Shown piece by piece: positions 58,190-64,000 of a stretch of 64,000 bases of DNA (position 1 is the stretch's first letter; each line of letters starts with the position of its first letter). The position numbers and the translations under genes are program-made. This stretch comes from Taiwanofungus camphoratus (lineage: Eukaryota > Basidiomycota > Agaricomycetes > Polyporales > Taiwanofungaceae). The stretch is taken from contig CP021220.1 of the NCBI GenBank assembly GCA_003999685.1, positions 868,001 through 932,000 on the forward strand, read 5' to 3'. The notes under the pieces are model-generated. The model saw only the letters and a program-made list of their open reading frames with translations, made no database searches and had not been told where the DNA came from.

Positions 58190-59253
58190 TGATAGACGCC
58201 AGGCCCTTCTAGGCCCTGCGGAGCGCCCTCACTCAACCCTAGGACCTTAGTCATACCTTCGACGCCACTCAACGCGTCCGATACAGCCCAAAAAGCCACC
58301 GTGGGACTCTCTGATAGCTTCAAATCACGCCACAGCCACTCTGCCAGTTCCAGTCCGATGTCCCGGTGTACCATTCCCTCTACGCACAAAACGCCACACG
58401 CAGTTGCCACTCAAGGTCCTCGCACGTGACCGGTTTTGCCACTCCGATATCACTCGATCTGCTATGACGTGCCACTCCGATATCATTCGATCTGCTATGA
58501 CGTGCCACTCGATGCACTCGATAATGCTATGGCCACAGGTTTTGTCTTAGTATATTTCATGTATGTTCCTTTGTTTCAGCCTTTCTGGTGACGTCAAGTA
58601 CAGTAGCCACTCCCTCTACAGGCCACTCCATAGTTCATCGTACACAAGTAGTTAGGATGTCACTCATACTATGCCACTCCCAATGCGCCTTACATTATAG
58701 TACAGTAGTATAAACACAATGTACGGTGTCTCAGAACAAAACAGAGAAGTTTTCCCCCATCCTGCAGAGCTCAAGAAGAGCACCTTCGAGTCAGTCTCCT
58801 ACTGCGTTCTACTGCGTCCTTCCGTCTTCAATTACATTCGAAGAGTTGCGCCTACTATCCGCCTTCTACAGTATCTTGAAGGGTTGCGTCTCGTCCATCT
58901 TTGACATCCGTTGAAGGGTTGCATTCAGTTTTATGTTTGCCTTCAAGTCACATCGAAGGGTTGCGCTAGCATCTTGTCTCTAACCCAATACAGTACAGCA
59001 TAGTAGCACATCGAAGCTATGTCGAGCAGTCACGACACACATCGTAGATCATCAAAGACCTTTGTAGATGTCTCTCAACCCATTTGAGATCGGGAACCCT
59101 TTGCTGCTGACTCTCCCCTAGCACACTAACTAGTTCTATAGCCTTCCAGCTTCTCTAGGTCATACCCAGTAGGGGTTGGAGTGTTATAGTGCACATCATT
59201 TCTGGAGCCCACTGTGAGGGGATTTCAGGCAAGGAATCTGCCGCTTTCAGATT
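58190..59253 (+). mobile_element. 5' region (LTR and leader) of gag element C
   Basis: This non-coding stretch precedes the gag frame. It contains a tandem repeat (58438..58511) and four copies of a GAAGGGTTGCG-like word between 58840 and 58970. The sequence TGGAGCCCACTGTGAGG near 59204 sits where a tRNA primer-binding site would be expected. I could not fix the LTR borders. Confidence 0.45.
58438..58511 (+). repeat. 33 bp tandem repeat, two copies plus a partial third
   Basis: The unit starts GCCACTCCGATATCA and ends CTATGACGT. Copies 58438..58470 and 58471..58503 differ by one C/T change; a third copy is cut after eight bases. Confidence 0.75.
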
Positions 59254-61507
59254 TTGCCGAAGAGGTCTCCAGTATTCACCCACTCACAAGCACGTGAGGC
59301 TGCCAGTCGTAGCACAAGCAAAAACCTTGACATTAGTTCTACCACCCTTTCTACAACTCCTGACACCTTCGACCACAAGAAAGAAGACCTCGTAGATCAC
59401 GAGCTAGAGTTTCCTTTGACCTCCAATGAACGTACTTCATCTCTCGAGCTTCTAGGGCTATCTACGCCAGAAGTCAACCTCTTGTCCCCCGATCCCTACA
59501 GACAGTCCGGTTCACCACCTGAGCCAGAGGACCCAGTAGAATTAACATCGCATACCGCTATCCCCACTACTACAACTCTACCCTTATCTCAGCAGACCAT
59601 TACTCCGTACATTCTTCCCAGTTCTTCGAACCACCCCACATCAGCCACTGTTAATCCCACTACTCCTAAACCTACAATGAATCAGAATACGGCACTTACG
59701 CCATTCATGCCCCCTCGAGGCCATTCGACAGCCCTCATCTTCGACCTGACAGAAGTCCGATTGCTTTGACGTTACTTTCAGGACATCGAAGTCTTATTCA
59801 CCCAGTGCAGAATAGTCGATGACGCAGAAAAGAAGTCATGGGCCATTCATTACCCCTCAATCGACGTCGCAGACCTATGGGAAACCCTCAAATCCTTTTC
59901 CAATCAGACCAAGACATATGCACAGTGGAAAGCCGATGTCTTAGCACTCTACCCAGATACCAATGACACCAGAAAATGGTCCCTTGCAGACATGGACCAG
60001 CTGATTGGGGAGCGTGCACGCATTGGAATCCACAATGCCGCAGACCTCAGAAGCTACTACCACAACTTCGTATCTATTATAAAGCACCTAATCACACAAT
60101 GACAACTCTCTGACATCGAACAGAGTCGAGCATTCCTATGAGGCTTTCAGCCTTCTCTACTCGTGCAACTCGAGGCCCGGCTTCATCTGAAGCATCTCAA
60201 CCACTATCCCGATGACCCCTATCCACTCTCCGATATTCACGCAGCAGCCACGTTCATCCTACACGGTACTTCGAGTACGCTGACAGTTGCAGCACCACAG
60301 CCAGCAGCTTCGACAACTACTCCGCCTGGCATGATTAAGACCAAAGACATCTCGACGATCATTGAGAGCCTATCGAAGACCATCACCACCCTTATTCAGC
60401 CCAGTAGTGTTACGGGGGGTCTACGCCCATAGGTGACTACCGTGATGGGGGGTCGTTGAGTAGTCAGGTGTGAAGTGTAAACGAGGAGTCAGCCTGGCTG
60501 ACGACGAGTACACGTCTAAGTCTTCAACCGCTAGCCCAACGGTCTCGAGAGAGTTGCGGGCTAAGTCACAGCCTAAATCCTAGTGTAGTCACAAGGATTT
60601 AGATGGTCTAAGGCGACCCATTGAATAGACGAAGGTATAGGGGCCTAAGCCCAGTTGTAAAGTACAAATGGTAACGACGGCACCAAAGTACACAGTGTAA
60701 CTAAGGAGGACAAGATTGGGGTGCTCCGCAGTGAGCCAACCCCTTAAGTACTATGGTGGGCTTAGGGCAAGCCAGCCCTCGCTCCCACGGGTACCAGCAC
60801 CTAAGTGTCCATAAGTCAGAGGCCCGAGTGGTCCCTCCTGAGGAACAGTCCATAACTAAGCGGGTGATGGTCAGCCCGTCAGGAATAATGGTGATGATTG
60901 TAAGTGTACATGACCCGCTAGTCCGGTATAGTGAAGAGAAACGAAAATGTATGTTCGCACCATTACCGCCTTGTAACAAGTAGTAGCAAATCAAACGTAG
61001 CCACTAGGCTTCCATCTACCCAAGGAGGTACAGAACAGACCTGCCACTTTTGCGGCGACCAGAACCATAGTATTCGAAGCTGTCCACATGTAGAAGCAGA
61101 CATAGCCGCCGAAAAATGCAAGTGTAACACCGAAGGAAAAGTCGTACTCCCAAACGGTCTATTCATCCCGTGTAGTATCCCTGGCATTATGATCCACAAC
61201 CGCCTCTATGAGTGGATTCGTCACAATGCACCAGCAGCACCTGGCCTGCTCTACGGCATCGATGACCAAGCCAGTGTCCAGACCTTCACGCTCAACATGG
61301 AAGGAAAAATTGAAGCCCTTGAAAGAGAGCTCCTACAGCTTCGAAAGCGTAGAGAGGTCTTCAATGGCATCGAGATTTTACAGCGCAAGAAACCTACTAC
61401 GACAGTGCCGCAGACCACAGAGGTTTCTGATACGACCCCCGTCTCATGCAGTACCAACAACACAGCACCTGATGCAGCCAAGTCAGCCACTCCTACCGCA
61501 GTCCCGG
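59254..61507 (+). pseudogene. Broken gag gene of LTR retrotransposon C (Ty3/gypsy-like)
   Basis: One frame reads through a low-complexity N-terminus (Ser, Thr, Pro) into capsid-like sequence (RYFQDIEVLFTQCRIVDDAE, KTYAQWKADVLALYP, ADLRSYYHNF). After an interruption it reaches a CCHC zinc knuckle at 61042-61083 (CHFCGDQNHSIRSC). It is broken by three in-frame TGA codons at 59767, 60100 and 60139, and by a solo LTR at 60408..60978. Past the knuckle, a coiled-coil segment (KIEALERELLQLRKRREVF) follows and the frame is cut at 61507 by an LTR-A copy. No protease, reverse transcriptase or integrase is present. This is a dead element. Confidence 0.8.
60408..60978 (+). mobile_element. Solo LTR D inside gag, 571 bp, with 5 bp target duplication
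   Basis: It starts TGTTACGGGG and ends CTTGTAACA, so the termini are inverted (TGTTAC/GTAACA). It is flanked by AGTAG at 60403..60407 and 60979..60983. Removing the LTR and one AGTAG rejoins the gag frame exactly (IQPSSSKSNVATRL), which proves the borders. Confidence 0.9.
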
Positions 61508-63073
61508 TGATACGACCTAGGGAGTCCTGAACTGAGGGGATGAACCTAGGGAGTAGGTCTGACGCATCCCAATGAGTAGGGAGAGAGCTAAAGCGGTGTG
61601 GTGCCTGTGAAGGATATCCGAGGGAAAGGCAAGTGAAGGGACACGACAGAGAAACTACCTAGACCACTGTCAGGGGCCTAAAAGTCTAGTGTGTGCAGAG
61701 GAGTAAGGGGCCAATGAATCCTGCATGACAGGATCTTATGCCGAGGTGCAAACAGTCCCAGGAAGGTAGGAGCGTGGTCTTCTAATCCAATGGCAGCGGG
61801 CTGGTTGAATGCCGGCCAGGTGCAAAGGAGTTAAAGGAACTGAGAGCGTACTGGTAGTGAACTGAGAACTGAAAGATAAACCGAAAACCGATGTAATCGG
61901 GAGAGGGGGATACTGCTTAGGGCTGAAGTCATAGGAATGGTGCGTAGGGCTGGCGTAGGCGATGACTGATAGACTAGACTGTGCGCAACACGTGCCTATG
62001 GGGTATAACGAGGGCAGAGGCACGCCAGATGAGGAGGAGGAGGGGGACTGGTTACTCAGACCGAAGTTACTCCAACTTTGGGAACATAGGACGTAGGCGA
62101 CGTAGAACTGCTGCGATATACGATATAATAGGACTGCTGGCTGGCAATAGGCATAGATATGATGTAGAGGAACCTTGTCAGACTGTTGGGAAGCCTTAGA
62201 GCAGGGGAAGCCCAAATCTGAACTCTGGGGGACAAGTCTGTAGATTCTTTGAGACAAGACGGGAGCGCATATCTTCTCTGCCATCTGGTAGGTACAGGAG
62301 ACTACATAAGGGGTCTGTGGTGTCAAAGTATCTTATGCAAAATAAAAGCGAAGAAACCGAAAACAAACTGAAAATTGTAAAATCTAGGATCTGATCAGCA
62401 TACCATATGAGGAACTAAACTGAAGTAGGACATGAAACAGGAACTCTGAATGCAGTAGAAAGGTTACCGGGGAATGGCACAGGGTGAGAGATGCTTATCT
62501 GGAGATCATCATATGGAAGATGGGCTATCTAACCAGACCTTGAGAGGAACAGGGGCCTAGGAGTGCTGAACTGTCAAGCTGATGCGTAGGGGGTCTAGGC
62601 AATACCAAGGGATCATATGGACATCATGAACAAGAGGCTGGGACTCCAGACTGAGGGACCAAGAACCAGAACCGAGGACCAAAGACCGAAAACTGAAGTG
62701 GCTTTTCTCGGTTGATCTCAATCAAAGGCCCAGACTTGTCAGAGGTCAGGAGGAGGCTAGGGGAGGCTGCTGGCATGCATTTTAGAGTGTGAGGGACCAC
62801 TTCTCTTCAACAGGACTTCCAGAGTGTCAGGCAGACCTTCTATCATCGGAAATCCCATTGTTCTTCCCAGATAGGAAGGCCGAATTGCCAAGGTGTGAGT
62901 AGACACATGCAGCGCACCTGCCTGCTGAGTTAGGGCACTCCCTAATGATGGAATAGAGCTCTCAGTTCTTGTTATGACATTCGGACTTTTGAAACTCAGC
63001 AGTACATTCTGAGAAATGGGTGGGAGACCAAAAATACGCAAATTTGGGGCATGGAGTTGTACTGGACCTATCA
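61508..63073 (+). mobile_element. Uninterrupted LTR-A copy, 1566 bp
   Basis: It starts TGATACGACC and ends GGACCTATCA, an inverted TGATA/TATCA terminus. It is the reference copy for the interrupted A copy at 53813..58189. The left flank (CCGG, in gag) and right flank (GCGC, in LTR-B) do not match, so there is no target duplication; a rearrangement has joined two different targets. No coding capacity is evident. Confidence 0.75.
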
Positions 63074-63499
63074 GCGCAAGGCTTCCTAAGTCCAGCCTTC
63101 AGAACTTCAGACCGTTTCAGAGCCTATCAGAGGTGCCTGCAGTCACAAAAGATTGGAGAGACTTAGCTAAGCCTACTTAGCTAAACCCAGGATGAATGAC
63201 GTAGTAGCTGGGGTCTGGACCCAATAGAGCAATGTGGGAGGGCCGGCAGTGTCCGCTAGTGGACTTAGCAGGAGTTAGGGACTTCATGGCTAGCATTTGA
63301 AGCTTCATAGCACCTCGTGTGACTTCACAGGACTTCATAGGGTGTTAGAAGGGTTTAGGAGGCAAAGGAGGTATTAGGAGCATCATAGGAACCTATCCCA
63401 CCTGTCGTAGACTGTAGAAGAGTCATAGGATGGTCTGTGAGGGGATTAGAAAGCTCCTAAAATCATGACTCGGAGCCCAGGAGACTACAGGACTCATCA
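63074..63499 (-). mobile_element. Inverted LTR-B fragment, intermediate divergence
   Basis: It is the reverse complement of the first about 425 bp of LTR-B, ending with GACTCATCA, the inverted 5' terminus TGATGAGTC. Compared with the B copies at 53972 and 56220, several CpG sites are now TG or CA. Confidence 0.75.
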
Positions 63500-63589
63500 A
63501 TGGACAACAGATTGTCCTTAAGTCCTTGCTACTATCTTTTGTAGTCAGACCCTCACACACAAGGCTTCACGGTTGTTGATACCAGCGTG

Positions 63590-64000
63590 TATCAGGCTTC
63601 CTAAATCCAGGCTTCAGAACTTCAGACCATTTTGAAGACTATTGAGGTGTGTAAAGCCATAATAGAGATTGGAGGGACTTAGCTAAGATTTCTAAGTTAG
63701 GCCTGCAATAGATGACATAGGAGGCAAGACCTGGGCCAAATAGGACAGTATAAAAGGGCAGACAGTGTCCAATAGTGGATTTGATAGAGGTTAGGGACTT
63801 CATAGCTAGATTTAGAAGCTTTGCAGTACTTCATGCAACTTTGTAAGACTTTGTAGGTGTTTAAAGGTGTTTAGGATGCAAGAGGGGTGTTAGGAGCATC
63901 TTAGAAAGATATCCTAGACATCATGGACCCTAGAGGAGTTGTAGGCTGGTCTGTGAGGAGATTAAAAAGCTTTTAAAGTCACAATTCAAAGCTCAGGAGA
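63590..64000 (-). mobile_element. Inverted LTR-B fragment, strongly diverged, runs off the window
   Basis: It matches the same part of LTR-B as the fragment at 63074..63499 but with many more transitions, and it contains no CG dinucleotide at all from 63587 to 64000. It starts directly after TATCA, as the neighbouring fragment does. Confidence 0.7.

Noticed and set aside
59254-63073. Search for reverse transcriptase, integrase or protease after gag
   Set aside because: No such motifs were seen in any frame; the gag frame is cut by LTR-A and nothing coding follows.

Overview
This window comes from the nuclear genome of an Agaricomycete mushroom-forming fungus, possibly Polyporales, though the order is not proven. 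The evidence is dense gene packing, many 46-70 bp GT-AG introns, a FunK1-type fungal kinase, a CBM19-like secreted protein often misnamed 'ribosomal protein S17', and above all a cytoplasmic dynein heavy chain that exists only as a motor-half gene. That split arrangement is described for Agaricomycetes (Schizophyllum dhc1/dhc2). All exon models below were built by hand from splice sites and reading phase.

Layout. 0-5 kb: homoserine kinase (partial at the left edge), a secreted CBM19-like protein and a class I methyltransferase. 5.3-16.7 kb: the 21-exon dynein motor gene. 16.9-25.1 kb: a tight housekeeping block of Sm-E, PEX10, Mgr2/ROMO1, a Ser-rich unknown, mitochondrial ribosomal protein mL43 and an unknown nuclear-looking protein. 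Several of these are head-to-head pairs sharing 100-280 bp promoters. 26-40 kb: a rearranged zone with two inverted, decayed copies of a FunK1 kinase. They lie outside a dienelactone hydrolase, an F-box gene with micro-exons, a small inverted-repeat element and an intact ammonium transporter. A scrambled second copy of the transporter lies beside the second FunK1 fragment. 40.9-44.5 kb: a seven-helix membrane protein gene and its decayed tandem copy. 46.5-51.8 kb: a MYND zinc-finger protein, Las1 and a WRN-like 3'-5' exonuclease.

52.4-64 kb is a nested graveyard of LTR retroelements. I distinguish LTR family A (about 1.57 kb, TGATA...TATCA ends), family B (1.67-1.74 kb, TGATG...TATCA ends, inserted twice into one A copy), an element C with a gag gene broken by three TGA codons, and a 571 bp solo LTR D inside gag with a perfect 5 bp target duplication. 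The older pieces are almost free of CpG while the younger inserts are not, which points to methylation-driven CpG loss. No reverse transcriptase, integrase or protease is visible, so the elements here look non-autonomous or dead.

I found no convincing tRNA or rRNA gene and no CRISPR array. The most interesting results are the split dynein with a clearly readable start, the internally inverted ammonium transporter pseudogene, the micro-exon F-box gene, and the layered LTR nest whose CpG content orders the insertions in time.
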